Assembly: GCA_963810555.1 (NCBI GenBank)
Contig: CAWENX010000021.1
Span: forward strand, 229,575 to 293,574
Reading direction: 5' to 3'
Length of the DNA stretch: 64,000 bases
DNA from: G963677325 sp963810555
Lineage (GTDB): Bacteria; Bacteroidota; Bacteroidia; Bacteroidales; Prolixibacteraceae
Part shown: piece after piece, positions 46,791 through 56,677 of the stretch
How positions within the stretch are numbered: position 1 is the first letter of the stretch
Layout of the letters: every line of letters begins with the position of its first letter
Position numbers and translations under genes: made by a program
The notes under the pieces: generated by a model
The model's database searches: none
Told to the model about the DNA's origin: nothing
The model's input: only the letters and a program-made list of their open reading frames with translations

Positions 46791-47022
46791 CGTTGAAACA
46801 AAATCAAAATAATTTTGTTTTTTGTTCGGAAACAAGATAAGTTTGGTATGAACGATGAGTGACGTGTTTCAAAAGTTGAGGGCAGGATTCGTTCTTGCAC
46901 ATGATTATAATCAGCGAAATAGAGACCCTCTCTAATATAAAATTCAAACTTGAGGAGCTAAATAAACTGAGTAATGTAGGGTCACTAATTGATGTAGTTC
47001 AATCAAAACTTGAAACTGATTG
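46777..47022 (+). pseudogene. Decayed copy of the carrier-protein gene
   Basis: The sequence aligns with the carrier gene at 45767-46006: ATGAACGATGA, GGATTCGTT at the serine site, CACATGATTATAATCAG, and a C-terminal frame giving LSNIKFKLEELNKLSNVGSLIDVVQSKL. The N-terminal half has stops and indels (for example around 46790-46880), so no carrier can be made from it. Confidence 0.8.
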
Positions 47023-47206
47023 ATCCTGTGGATCAAGAATAACTATTTGTGGAATTGTAAGCAATAGAAAGAAAATCAACTTCCGCTGTTTCCTTTGTAC
47101 CTTTTTTAATCTTGCCCGCAGAATTCTTAGAGTTGATCTGATTAAAATTTCAAATTAACGCCTTTAGTATTCTGTTATAATCTTTAATCTTCAGAGAATA
47201 GAATAA

Positions 47207-48656
47207 ATGATATTTAATTCGTTTGGATTTGCTGTATTCCTGCTTATGGTTTTTATTCTATATTGGTTAGTTTTCAATAAGACAGCAAAGTCGCAGAATA
47301 TTATTTTGCTTTCCGCCAGCCTGGTTTTCTATGGCTGGGTGGATTGGCGTTTCCTGGGATTAATTTTGTTCAATGCCTTTTTCAATTATATTATCGGATT
47401 AAAGATGTTCGGTTCCAAGAGTAATCAATATTAAATACCGGTTACTTTGGTTTGGGATATTGGTCAATATTTCTTTGCTTGGATTTTTTAAATACTTCAA
47501 CTTTTTCTTTGAGAGTTTTTTGAATGTATTTAATTTCTTTGGAGCCAATTTAATATACAATCCATTACATATTATTCTCCCTTTGGGTATAAGTTTTTTT
47601 ACTTTTCAAACATTGGGATATATCATAGATGTTTACAATGATGAAATTAAACCTTCTCAGGATATTTTAGAATTTACAACTTATGTTACCTATTTTCCAA
47701 AATTATTAGCCGGACCGATTGAACGCGCTCAGAAATTCTTGCCACAAATTGAGACTAAAAGATTGTTTGACTATCATCTCGCTGTTGACGGGATGCGCCA
47801 GATATTGTGGGGATTATTCAAAAAAGTTATTATTGCTGATAGTTGTGCAGCAATTGTAAATCCAATTTTCGAAAATTATCAGAACTATTCCGGAAGCACT
47901 CTATTCTTAGGGATGTTTTTCTATCTGTTTCAGATTTACTGCGATTTTTCCGGTTATTCGGATATTGCAATCGGCGTTTCGAAGCTTTTTGGTATCAGAT
48001 TGATGAAAAATTTCGCTACTCCTTTTTTTTCAACAAATATCAGTGATTTCTGGAGGAGATGGCATATCTCTCTTACATCGTGGATGATGGATTATGTTTT
48101 TACGCCAATGTCCTTTATGCTAAGAAGGTATAAGAAGATTGGCCTTATCATTTCGATAATTACCACATTTATCATCGTTGGATTATGGCATGGAGCTAAT
48201 TGGACATTTATTTTTTACGGATTATTAAATGGACTTTATTTCATTCCTATTGTATTTAAAGGTACGATTAATAAATCATCAGTAAGTGCAGAAGGGAGAG
48301 TACTCCCTTCGTTAAATGATTTAATGTATATGTCAGGAATGTTTTTTTTGTTGATGTGTACTGTTGTATTCTTTAGGATAGATAGTATTTCTCATGGATT
48401 TGTTTTTCTGGAAAGGATTTTTTCTCCGTCACTTTTCTCTATGCCAATAGTAAGCAGATTGAAAATTTTGTTGCTGCTTATTCCCATAGGGTTCTTGATT
48501 TTTGCGGAGTGGAGTGCTCGGGGACAGGAGCACGTATTTTCCCGCATTGATTACAAATACAATCTTCCGGTCAGATGGGCAGTTTATTGCATTATTTTTG
48601 TATATATTGTTACATCATCCGGTAATGAGCAACAATTTATTTATTTCCAATTTTGA
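47207..48656 (+). pseudogene. MBOAT O-acyltransferase (DltB-like), one frameshift
   Basis: Two segments form one polytopic membrane acyltransferase. The N-terminal part is MIFNSFGFAVFLL...LVFYGWVDWRF. After a frame change at about 47430 it continues as YRLLWFGILVNISLLGFFKYFNFF to the end. MBOAT signatures are FPKLLAGPIERAQ, YCDFSGYSDIAIG, FWRRWHISLTSWMMDYVFTP and the catalytic His in GLWHGANWTF (about 48187). In Dlt-type systems this protein takes the acyl group from the carrier across or at the membrane. Its partner is the SGNH-like gene 9 bp downstream. Confidence 0.88.
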
Positions 48657-48665
48657 TAATTTTCG

Positions 48666-49591
48666 ATGAAGTTTTTTGTAAAAAGAATTATTGTTGTTTT
48701 GTTCAATATTGTTGTTATTTTTTATTATAGGGCTATGCCTTCCTTCTACACCGAGAGCTTCAAAATCTTTGTTATTTGCAAAACGTCATAAAGATTCCCT
48801 TCTGGCCAATATGTCCTTCACCCCGGATTATTTTCATCGGGGGTTCCGGGTTAAGTTTCGGATTGAACAGTGAAATGATCAAAGACTCTTTAGGGTTAAA
48901 TCCTATCAATACTGCGATTCATGGTGGAATAGGGCTAAGCTATATGATTGCCTCTGTAATTGAATATATCCGGCCAGGTGATATTGTTGTAATTGCGCCG
49001 GAATATCAGTTCTTCTATGGCCGGAACAGTTATGGCGGAGAAGAATTCCTTCGTACTGTTCTGGAAGTATCACCCAACACGATTAACCTGCTAAGTTTCA
49101 GACAATGGATGAATATCTTTAGGTATTTACCCAAATATTCATTCTCAAAATTTAAACCGATTGATTATTTTGATACAAGAGTTGATAGTCTTTACAGTGT
49201 AGACTCATTTAACGATTTTGGAGATGTATATGCACATTGGAATTCAAATGAAAGGGGTTGTTCAACCTATGATCCCATTCATGAAGAATTTAATCCGGAA
49301 GTTATTTTAGAAATAATGAAGTTTAGAAAGCAGGTAACAGATAAAAAAGCTGCTTTATACATTACATTTCCGGGACTTCAGGCATCATCTTTTGAAATAT
49401 TCAGAGATCAGATAAAAAGAGTTAAATCAGAATTGACAAAAAGCGGTTTTGTATTTCTTGGCTCACCTGAAAGATATAAAATTCCGGATTCATTGATATT
49501 TAATGCACCATACCATTTGTCCAAAGCCGGTTTGGACCTGAGAACACATTTGTTGATTGAGGATATGAGACGTTTGGGAATAAAGCATTAA
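48666..49591 (+). pseudogene. DltD/SGNH-like protein partner of the MBOAT, two frameshifts
   Basis: The reading starts at ATG 48666 (MKFFVKRIIVVLFNIVVIF, a membrane anchor). It shifts near 48720 to IIGLCLPSTPRASKSLLFAK, and near 48815 to RIIFIGGSGLSFGLNSEMI. GGSGLSFGLNS resembles block I of SGNH hydrolases. HGGIGLSYM and the late PYHLSKAGLDLRT with His are compatible with blocks III and V. DltD and related proteins accept and transfer the acyl group on the outer face. The rest of the chain is intact. Confidence 0.72.
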
Positions 49592-49685
49592 GAAATAATT
49601 ATTAATCCTTAAAAATGTGGTGATTGAGCAACATTGTTTAATTATATTTAAACAAATAATATAACATTTAGCACAAAAAAAGAAA

Positions 49686-50596
49686 ATGAATAGTTCGGCT
49701 ATAAACCTGAAGCTAAAAAAATATTCTTAGATTATTGCTCATAATGTGACCTTATCAATACATTAAAAATATTTTTATTTTTTTCCCATTATTTTTTGGT
49801 GGCCAGATAACAAATTTTGAATTGCTGGTGAAAACTTTTATTGCTTTTATTGCATTCTCTTTTTGTGCATCTGGTGTTTATATTTTAAATGATTACCTTG
49901 ATATTGAGGATGATAGGAATCACCATAGAAAGAAAAGTCGACCTTTAGCATCGGGTGCTTTATCTTGTCGCTTAGCTTTGAAAATAATGTTTTTTCTTCT
50001 TTTCATGGGAATAATAATAATAATAATTCTCGATATTCATAGTGCAATTATATTAGGAATATATATATTAATGAATATTTTGTATTGCTATTATTTAAAA
50101 CAAATCTCAATTCTTGATGTAACAATAATTGCTTTAGGATTTGTTTTGCGACGTTATGGTTGGAGCCGCAGTGACATATATCCCACTATCGATCTGGATC
50201 ATTATTATGACTTTTTTGTTGGCACTTTTTATTGCATTTGCTAAACGAAAAGTAGATAGTGTACTTCTTTATAATGATACTGGAAACAGGATGTCTAAAG
50301 CCCTTGATGGCTATAATCTGTTGTACCTTGATAGTGCTATGATTATAATGGCATCTGTTGTTCTATATATGTATTATATACTTTATACAACCTCTTCAGA
50401 GATGGTAATAAGACATCACGGGGAATATGTTTATTTCACCTCAATATTTGTTATACTGGGGATTTTGCGCTTTTTGCAAAACACTTTTGTTGAAAAGAAC
50501 AGCGGATCGCCTACAATGTTCGTTCTAAAGGATATTTTTATGCAGTTCACTTTATTTGCTTGGATAATTACTTATGTTATAATTCTCTATTTATAG
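49686..50596 (+). pseudogene. UbiA-type polyprenyl-phosphate sugar transferase, frame-broken
   Basis: Segments read as RPYQYIKNIFIFFPLFFGGQITNFELL, then SGVYILNDYLDIEDDRNHHRKKSRPLASG (the first Asp-rich UbiA motif, NDxxDxxxD), and after shifts near 50150 continue as VGAAVTYIPLSIW...FAKRKVDSVL. Several membrane helices follow. The pattern fits the decaprenyl-phosphate phosphoribosyltransferase branch of UbiA, which places phosphoribose on polyprenyl phosphate. A HAD phosphatase gene lies at 52276, as in other phosphoribose-lipid loci. At least two frame changes are needed, one near 49735 and one near 50150. Confidence 0.78.
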
Positions 50597-50670
50597 TATT
50601 TAGTCTTAGTTTTAAATTTGGTTCGCAATCGGCCTTAATATCATAGTATTAGAGTATAAATAGTTACTTT

Positions 50671-52233
50671 ATGAAAGCAAACATGGCTCACTTAGACAGT
50701 AAATACAAAATAATGTTCGCTGTCCCTTTATTATTTTTTATAATTTATTTAATCTTGTCAGGTTTCTTTCATTCCACATTTGAAGAGTGGGATGGAGTAA
50801 TACAATATTTTCAGGGGAATGAGATATTTCATGGCGAAGGTTATAAAAATTGGGGATATCCATTACTAGCCACCCTTATATATTCAATATTGATTGGCAC
50901 TATTAGCAATTTTACGAATGGTTTTTTTGCGGCTAAGTTTATTTCCATTTTAGCATCAACTCTAACATTAATTATTGTTTTCTGCACTTATCTGGGAATT
51001 CACCAATGATAACAGGATTGCAATCATATCGCAAATAATTATTGCCATCAATCCTGGCTACTTTATATTGTCTATTCAGGCAGAGAATCATATGCTGGAT
51101 ACTTTCTTCTTTGTCAGTAGTTTCTTTTTTATAGTCAGGGCTATTAAATATCCCGAAAAAAAGATAAATATTATTTTACTTGCATGCTCAACTGCATTTG
51201 CAACATTAAGCAGATATACAAGTTATGCCCTGGTTCCTTTGATTATAATTGTTTTGATATTTTTTATAAAGTAGAAAATATGTTTTTAGTGATCTTGTAA
51301 TTTTTTATTTATATTTATCCTTTATCAATTTTCCTTGGTACTATTACAATTATCTTATAAACGGCTCAACTTTACATACATGGCAATACCTAAATATTGG
51401 ATCCTACATTTTTCCAGGAGGTTGGGGAGTGTGGCATTGGTCTGGACAAACAAACTATTTTTCAATAAGTCAAATATTTAAAGATTATCTTAAAGAATAC
51501 ATTGCCAATTTTATTAAAAATGTTGTTGAGAGTTGTATACTAGTTTTAGGGGCGACTAAGTTTATTATATTTTTTAGCATCCTTCTAATTTTTAGTCAGA
51601 TGGGAAATAGAGCTATGTATAATTATAAATTATTTTTAAAAAATACTATGTTCAAATTATTTTATTGGGTATTTTGGCTTTCTTGCTCTGGTATCACAGG
51701 CATACGTATTTTTGGAGGTCTTTTTAAGCTGGAATGTTTTGTTTACGTTTTTTCTGCTTATAATGACAATTAATTTAATCATATTATCAGAATTAAGAAA
51801 TCTCAGTTTATCGTACTATTGATTTTATTTTTCTTAATTGTTGGAAATGCTGGAATTCAGATATACGGATAAATCAACAATAAAGATGATGGGGGACAAC
51901 TCGTCGATCTCAAGGAAGTCACCGCTGTTTTAAGAAATGAAAAACATCACCGGAAGTTACATTATGGCCGATCATCCAGCCAGAGCCTATTATGTAAATT
52001 CTCATTACATTATGCTCCCTGAATTTTTTAAGGGTGATGTTGTTAGTAAGCTTGTGAATTGGGAAGGACTTTCGGATAAAGTTAAGACGACTCAACCAAA
52101 ATATCCCAATATGGATAATAAGAGTATTCATGCTGATTACTTGATTTATGAAAAAAAAGCAATGAGAACGATATTACCTCAATTTGAGTTTTTATTTGAC
52201 GAGATATTGATCCAAAATACCAAAGAATTTTAA
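50671..52233 (+). pseudogene. GT-C membrane glycosyltransferase, several frame breaks
   Basis: Segments include FHSTFEEWDGVIQYFQGNEIF (an early acidic loop as in GT39/ArnT-like enzymes), AAKFISILASTLTLIIVF, then in another frame NRIAIISQIIIAINPGYFILS and AENHMLDTFFFVSSFFFI, then WGVWHWSGQTNYFSIS near 51426. The C-terminal soluble part reads ITGSYIMADHPARAYYVNSHYIMLPEFF, typical of the PMT/ArnT tail. At least four frame shifts separate them. Such enzymes use polyprenyl-phosphate-linked sugars, which fits the UbiA neighbour. Confidence 0.72.
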
Positions 52234-52299
52234 ATTATTGTATAAGAGCAATGAAATTGTCGTTTACAAAGTTAATTGATATATATTAGCAAATATTTA

Positions 52300-52887
52300 A
52301 TGGAAATTGTTTTTTTTGACTTTGATGGTACAATAACGACAAAAGATACCTTTATCGATTTTATTCAATATACTGTTGGGAAACCTGCTTATTACTTTGG
52401 ATTATTACAACTAAGCCCCATAATTACAGCGTATAAGCTTAGGTTAATTCCAAACTATGTTGCAAAGGAAAAAGTGTTTGGTTTTTTTTTTAGAGATTGG
52501 GAAGTTGATTATTTTTTAAAATTTGCAAACAGCTACTCAAAAGAAGAGATTAATAATATAGTCAGACCCAAAGCCATTGAAAGAATCAAATGGCATCAGA
52601 ATCAATGTCATACAGTAGTCATTGTTTCTGCATCGATTGAGTGTTGGCTGCAAAAATGGTGCGAAAACTATAATATAGAGCTGATATCTACCCGAATTGA
52701 GTTTGTCGATGGAAAGATTACCGGAAAATTTGCTACAAAAAATTGCTTCGGTATAGAAAAAGTAAACAGGATTAAAGAGAGATTCAATTTGTCAGATTAT
52801 AGCTATATATATACTTACGGCGATAGTGCCGGTGATAAAGAAATGCTGTCAATTTCAAATGCTTCATATTATAAATATTTTAGATGA
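52300..52887 (+). CDS. HAD-IB phosphatase
   Basis: The start is taken at the ATG 52300, which gives MEIVFFDFDGTITTKDTF, a standard HAD motif I (DxDGT); the longer frame back to 52276 adds only a few residues. The roughly 196-residue enzyme has motif II in VVIVSASIECWLQ, and motifs III/IV in KVNRIKER and YTYGDSAGDKEML. In loci with a UbiA-type phosphoribosyl transferase such a protein removes the phosphate from the lipid-linked sugar. It is intact although both neighbours upstream are broken. Confidence 0.85.
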   Translation: MEIVFFDFDGTITTKDTFIDFIQYTVGKPAYYFGLLQLSPIITAYKLRLIPNYVAKEKVFGFFFRDWEVDYFLKFANSYSKEEINNIVRPKAIERIKWHQNQCHTVVIVSASIECWLQKWCENYNIELISTRIEFVDGKITGKFATKNCFGIEKVNRIKERFNLSDYSYIYTYGDSAGDKEMLSISNASYYKYFR

Positions 52888-53024
52888 AATATTTTAAGTC
52901 CACATTTTTCGTGACCAGGTTATAATTATAATAACTGAATTATGATCCTTTAATTGAATTAAGTAATTTTTATTATTAACTGACAATTAGGACTTTTAGT
53001 TTAGATAATTATGTTTAATGAAGA

Positions 53025-54293
53025 ATGATCTCTGAACAATATTTTGACCGTCTTTTCCCGATAAACCGGAGTCTGACCGGCAACGGAAATCGGGAAACGC
53101 TAAAGATATTGTCGGAATTAGTTGATATGCAATTATTCGAAGTCCCATCAGGAACAACCTGTTTTGACTGGAATGTACCCCCTGAATGGAACGTGAAGGA
53201 GGCCTGGATCAAAAACAGTTCTGGCGAGACAATTGTTGATTTTAAATCTTCCAATCTTCATTTAGTGGGTTATTCGGTTCCGTTTCGGGGTAAATTGTCC
53301 CTTGAGGAACTCAAGCCCCATTTACATACCCTGCCGGAAATGCCGGATGCTGTTCCCTATGTAACTTCCTATTATAAAGAGCAATGGGGATTTTGTTTAA
53401 GCCATAATCAATTTCTCAGTTTAAAAGAGGGTCATTATGAGATAAGTATAGACTCTGATTTAAACCCAAACGGTTCAATGACATATGGAGAAGCTTTTAT
53501 TAAGGGTAAATCAGATAAAGAGGTTTTGTTCTCAACCTATATTTGCCATCCTTCGCTTGCAAACAATGAATTATCCGGACCTCTTGTCACTTCTTTTATT
53601 TATAAATCATTAAAAGGTAAAAGTCTGAATTATAGCTATCGTTTTCTTCTTATACCTGAAACAATCGGAAGTATTTATTATCTGTCAAGGTTTGGAGAGA
53701 TTCTGAAAAATAAATTGATTGCAGGATTTGTTGTGACAACGACAGGAGACAATGGATCATTTACTTATAAACGGTCGCGACAAGGAGATGCCTTACCTGA
53801 CTTGGCTTCTGAGCTGGTTTTATCCCAAACTGAAAAGGATTATATTATTGAAGATTTTTTTCCTTATGGCAGCGATGAAAGACAATATTGTTCACCAGGA
53901 TTTAATTTACCTGTCGGCTCCCTCATGCGGACCAGATATGGTAAATATAAAGAGTATCATACTTCTCTGGACAACAAATCCTTTATTTCTTTTAGTGCGA
54001 TGGAAAAATCGGTGGAAAAATATCTGGAAGTAATTGAAGTCATCGAAGAGAACAAAATATATAAAAATCAGTTTCCATTTTGTGAACCATTTTTAGGTGG
54101 GAAAGGTTTATACCCTAAGCTGGGCACACAAATAGATAATCGGGAATATTTGAATACAATATTATGGCTTCTTAACCTTTCAGATGGGACGAACGATCTT
54201 ATCACAATTTCCAAGAAAAGCAAAATCCATTTTGGTCTACTGGTTAAAATAGCTGAAGATCTATTGAATCGGGGCCTTGTCAAATATTTATAA
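53025..54293 (+). CDS. DUF4910/DUF2172 aminopeptidase-like protein
   Basis: This 422-residue protein has the typical start YFDRLFPINRSLTGNGNRETL, then VPPEWNVKEAWI, a zinc-peptidase-like core with STYICHPSLANNELSGPL and LIPETIGSIYYLSR, and a winged-helix tail (about 350-422, KKSKIHFGLLVKIAEDLLNRGLV). Members of this family occur widely in O-antigen and capsule loci, where their role is unclear; the fold is of the M28 aminopeptidase type. It is intact and probably cytoplasmic. Confidence 0.82.
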   Translation: MISEQYFDRLFPINRSLTGNGNRETLKILSELVDMQLFEVPSGTTCFDWNVPPEWNVKEAWIKNSSGETIVDFKSSNLHLVGYSVPFRGKLSLEELKPHLHTLPEMPDAVPYVTSYYKEQWGFCLSHNQFLSLKEGHYEISIDSDLNPNGSMTYGEAFIKGKSDKEVLFSTYICHPSLANNELSGPLVTSFIYKSLKGKSLNYSYRFLLIPETIGSIYYLSRFGEILKNKLIAGFVVTTTGDNGSFTYKRSRQGDALPDLASELVLSQTEKDYIIEDFFPYGSDERQYCSPGFNLPVGSLMRTRYGKYKEYHTSLDNKSFISFSAMEKSVEKYLEVIEVIEENKIYKNQFPFCEPFLGGKGLYPKLGTQIDNREYLNTILWLLNLSDGTNDLITISKKSKIHFGLLVKIAEDLLNRGLVKYL

Positions 54294-54405
54294 AAAGCGG
54301 GAGTATATTCTATTAGCTAATAAAAGATTTATTGTGAATAAGTTAATATTTATTTATCCAATTATGTCCAATTTTTTTTAAGTTAAACAAAAAGAAAAAT
54401 CTAAG

Positions 54406-55974
54406 ATGTTGACTCAAAATCTTAAAGATAACACTGCCAATGGAAAACAGCACCGGATCATATTAATTTTTCCAAATCCAATCAGTATGATTCCGAACGG
54501 ATTTATGTATGTGGCAAAACGTTTTAAAAGTAATGGATTTGAAACGACTGTAATGGTTAATTCCTTTATCGATTATAAGACGGTAGATGACTATTACGAC
54601 TATATTGTTCAACAAAATCCAGATGTTGTCGGATTATCTTATGCAACTCTCAATTTGCTTGAAATATACCGGCTGCAGAAAAAGCTGAAGCAGAATGGAA
54701 TCCTGGTCGTCACAGGAGGCGATCACCCCACAATTTGTCCTGAAGAAGTATTAAACAATGGCGCCGACTTAGCTGTAAGGGGAGAAGGTGAAATTGCTAT
54801 TGATGATATATGTAATTGGATTCGTGATGGGAAACGTCCGGAGAAACGAAAAAACATCCGTAACACAAGTTTTATTGATGATTATTCCATTGTTCATAAT
54901 CAATCTGTTGAACGTATTACAGATCTTGACGTAGTAGGGGACCTCGATTTATGCGGTTTGGACCTCTCTCCATTCGGAGTGGTAGATGGCTCAACTAAAG
55001 GGTTAAATGTTATTTTGGGAGGACGTGGTTGCCCTTTTAATTGCACTTTCTGTTCCCACAGTGCATGGAAATTATACGGCTGTAGAAGTGTTGATGCAAT
55101 GATTTCTGAGATGGTAAAACGTTATGAACAATATGGTATAAATTCTTTTTATATTTCAGATGAGACCTTCAGCGTTCATAGAACACGCGTTGCCGAATTT
55201 TGCAGACGTTTGATCAAAGAAAACTATGGCTTTAAATGGTTGGCTCAGACACGTATTAATTGTGTGGATGAGGAACTGTTGAAATTATTTAAGCAGTCGG
55301 GATGTGATTTGATTTCAATTGGGGTAGAAAGCGCGGATGAATTTACGCTTAAAAAAGTACGTAAGGGATTTACTGTCGAGCAAGCTTATCGTACCATTGA
55401 ACTCGTTGGGAAGACCGGCATTCCTCTTTATGTAAATTTAATGACCGGGTTTCCCTGGCAAAATGTAGATTCGGTTAAAAATGACATTAAATTTATTCGA
55501 ACGATGGGAAAATATATTGATTGTTTTCAGCTTTTTGGAGCCGTCATACCTTATCCGGACACCCCTCTTTACGAGGAATATCACGAGAAATATGGATTTA
55601 CCGATTTCTGGTTAAAACCAAAATATCAATATGCAGGAACCGTCATTTATCAAAATGCTCCGAATCCTTATGCCATAAGTACATATTGGCAGCGTAATTT
55701 ATATGATGATACTTATGTTAATGAAGAGTTCTTCTTCAAATTTACAAAAGAATACAAACGGTGGGTTGCCTATCTTGGGGCGATCATTGGATGGCATTCG
55801 GTCAGGGCCGCATCGAAGAAACCCTTAAAGCAAATTTTTCGTTATGGTCTTGGAATTGGCTCCAGGGTCTTGTATGAACTTTCGCCCACAATTGAAAAAC
55901 GCCTGATAGGTGGTATCATGAAGAAAAATCTTCTGCATCAAAAAAGAGATCTTGGCCGTTTTATTAAGACCTAA
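54406..55974 (+). CDS. B12-binding-domain radical SAM protein
   Basis: This 522-residue protein has an N-terminal cobalamin-binding-like Rossmann domain (about 18-150, with DVVGLSYATLNLLEIYRL and VVTGGDHPTICPEEVL). The 4Fe-4S motif C-x3-C-x2-C follows in GGRGCPFNCTFCSHSAWK (about 203-220), with the radical SAM barrel (SFYISDETFSV, SIGVESADEFTLKKVRKG) and a C-terminal alpha domain after residue 390. Proteins of this layout methylate or rearrange small molecules, sugars or lipids. In the glycan locus, modification of a sugar or of a polyprenyl intermediate is possible, but no substrate can be named. Confidence 0.87.
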   Translation: MLTQNLKDNTANGKQHRIILIFPNPISMIPNGFMYVAKRFKSNGFETTVMVNSFIDYKTVDDYYDYIVQQNPDVVGLSYATLNLLEIYRLQKKLKQNGILVVTGGDHPTICPEEVLNNGADLAVRGEGEIAIDDICNWIRDGKRPEKRKNIRNTSFIDDYSIVHNQSVERITDLDVVGDLDLCGLDLSPFGVVDGSTKGLNVILGGRGCPFNCTFCSHSAWKLYGCRSVDAMISEMVKRYEQYGINSFYISDETFSVHRTRVAEFCRRLIKENYGFKWLAQTRINCVDEELLKLFKQSGCDLISIGVESADEFTLKKVRKGFTVEQAYRTIELVGKTGIPLYVNLMTGFPWQNVDSVKNDIKFIRTMGKYIDCFQLFGAVIPYPDTPLYEEYHEKYGFTDFWLKPKYQYAGTVIYQNAPNPYAISTYWQRNLYDDTYVNEEFFFKFTKEYKRWVAYLGAIIGWHSVRAASKKPLKQIFRYGLGIGSRVLYELSPTIEKRLIGGIMKKNLLHQKRDLGRFIKT

Positions 55975-56129
55975 AAGGGATCTTAGTAAGTTTACGTTAC
56001 TTGAAATCGAATTTTATTGTATATAATCGCTCAAGGTGATGCCTGCCATACGTATATGTTGACTATTTGGAAAATTGTGATCCAGGTTCTGATTTTAGAG
56101 TTCGCGGGAAGCAACGACTGAAATAGCGT

Positions 56130-56602
56130 TTGCAAATCCCTTTTGAGCCCGGTCAGATTAAACGCGACAACCTCAGCACTTCAAAAATGATGGCACTTGC
56201 AGGTGTTTACCCGGAACCCGGCCTGCCCACCCTTTCAGGACTCCTCCCTGGATTACAGGGAGACTCATACAAATCGCACTTGAATTCTGTGGCGCAGTTA
56301 GTAGAGACTGATATTGATGTAATCTATACTTACACGTGTATGCTGCTTAAAGGAATAGAGATGAACACCAGAGCCAACCGTAAAAATACTGTGTTGGTTC
56401 GCATTTTAGAATCTTACCATGCGACTTTGCTAAGCTCAAAAACAGGAGTTTCGCTTTTAAGGTTGAAGAGATCATAAGCTCTAAAAGTAAAAAGCTATTT
56501 GAAGATTATCGCGAAGCCGGAAAACTACACCTTATTAATGCAGTTGTTTATATCGGAGGAGGTTTTGGTCCGTTATTATTAATTATGAATCGTTTATGTT
56601 GA
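56130..56602 (+). pseudogene. Fragment of another radical SAM protein (C-terminal part)
   Basis: The frame from 56130 contains YPEPGLPTLSGLLPGLQGDS, LVETDIDVIYTYTCMLLKG and EMNTRANR, then after a shift near 56400 FRILPCDFAKLKNRSFAF and KKLFEDYREAGKLHLINAVV to a stop at 56602. These resemble the C-terminal half of B12-binding radical SAM proteins (the MLL-x-G-x-E-x-N-T, F-R-x-L-P and F-E-D-Y-R-E-A patterns). The N-terminal half with the iron-sulfur motif is absent between 55975 and 56130. It differs from the intact radical SAM gene just upstream. Confidence 0.65.
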
Positions 56603-56677
56603 GAGCTTAATTGAAACCTTGAATTCCTAAAAAATATTCAATTATTCATCCTATGATCTAATAATCCACAATTCTTA

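Noticed and set aside
43606..49591. Direct assignment as a teichoic-acid D-alanylation (dlt) operon
   Set aside because: The genome looks Gram-negative, the genes lie in a glycan locus and a GNAT is inserted; only the biochemical logic is shared.
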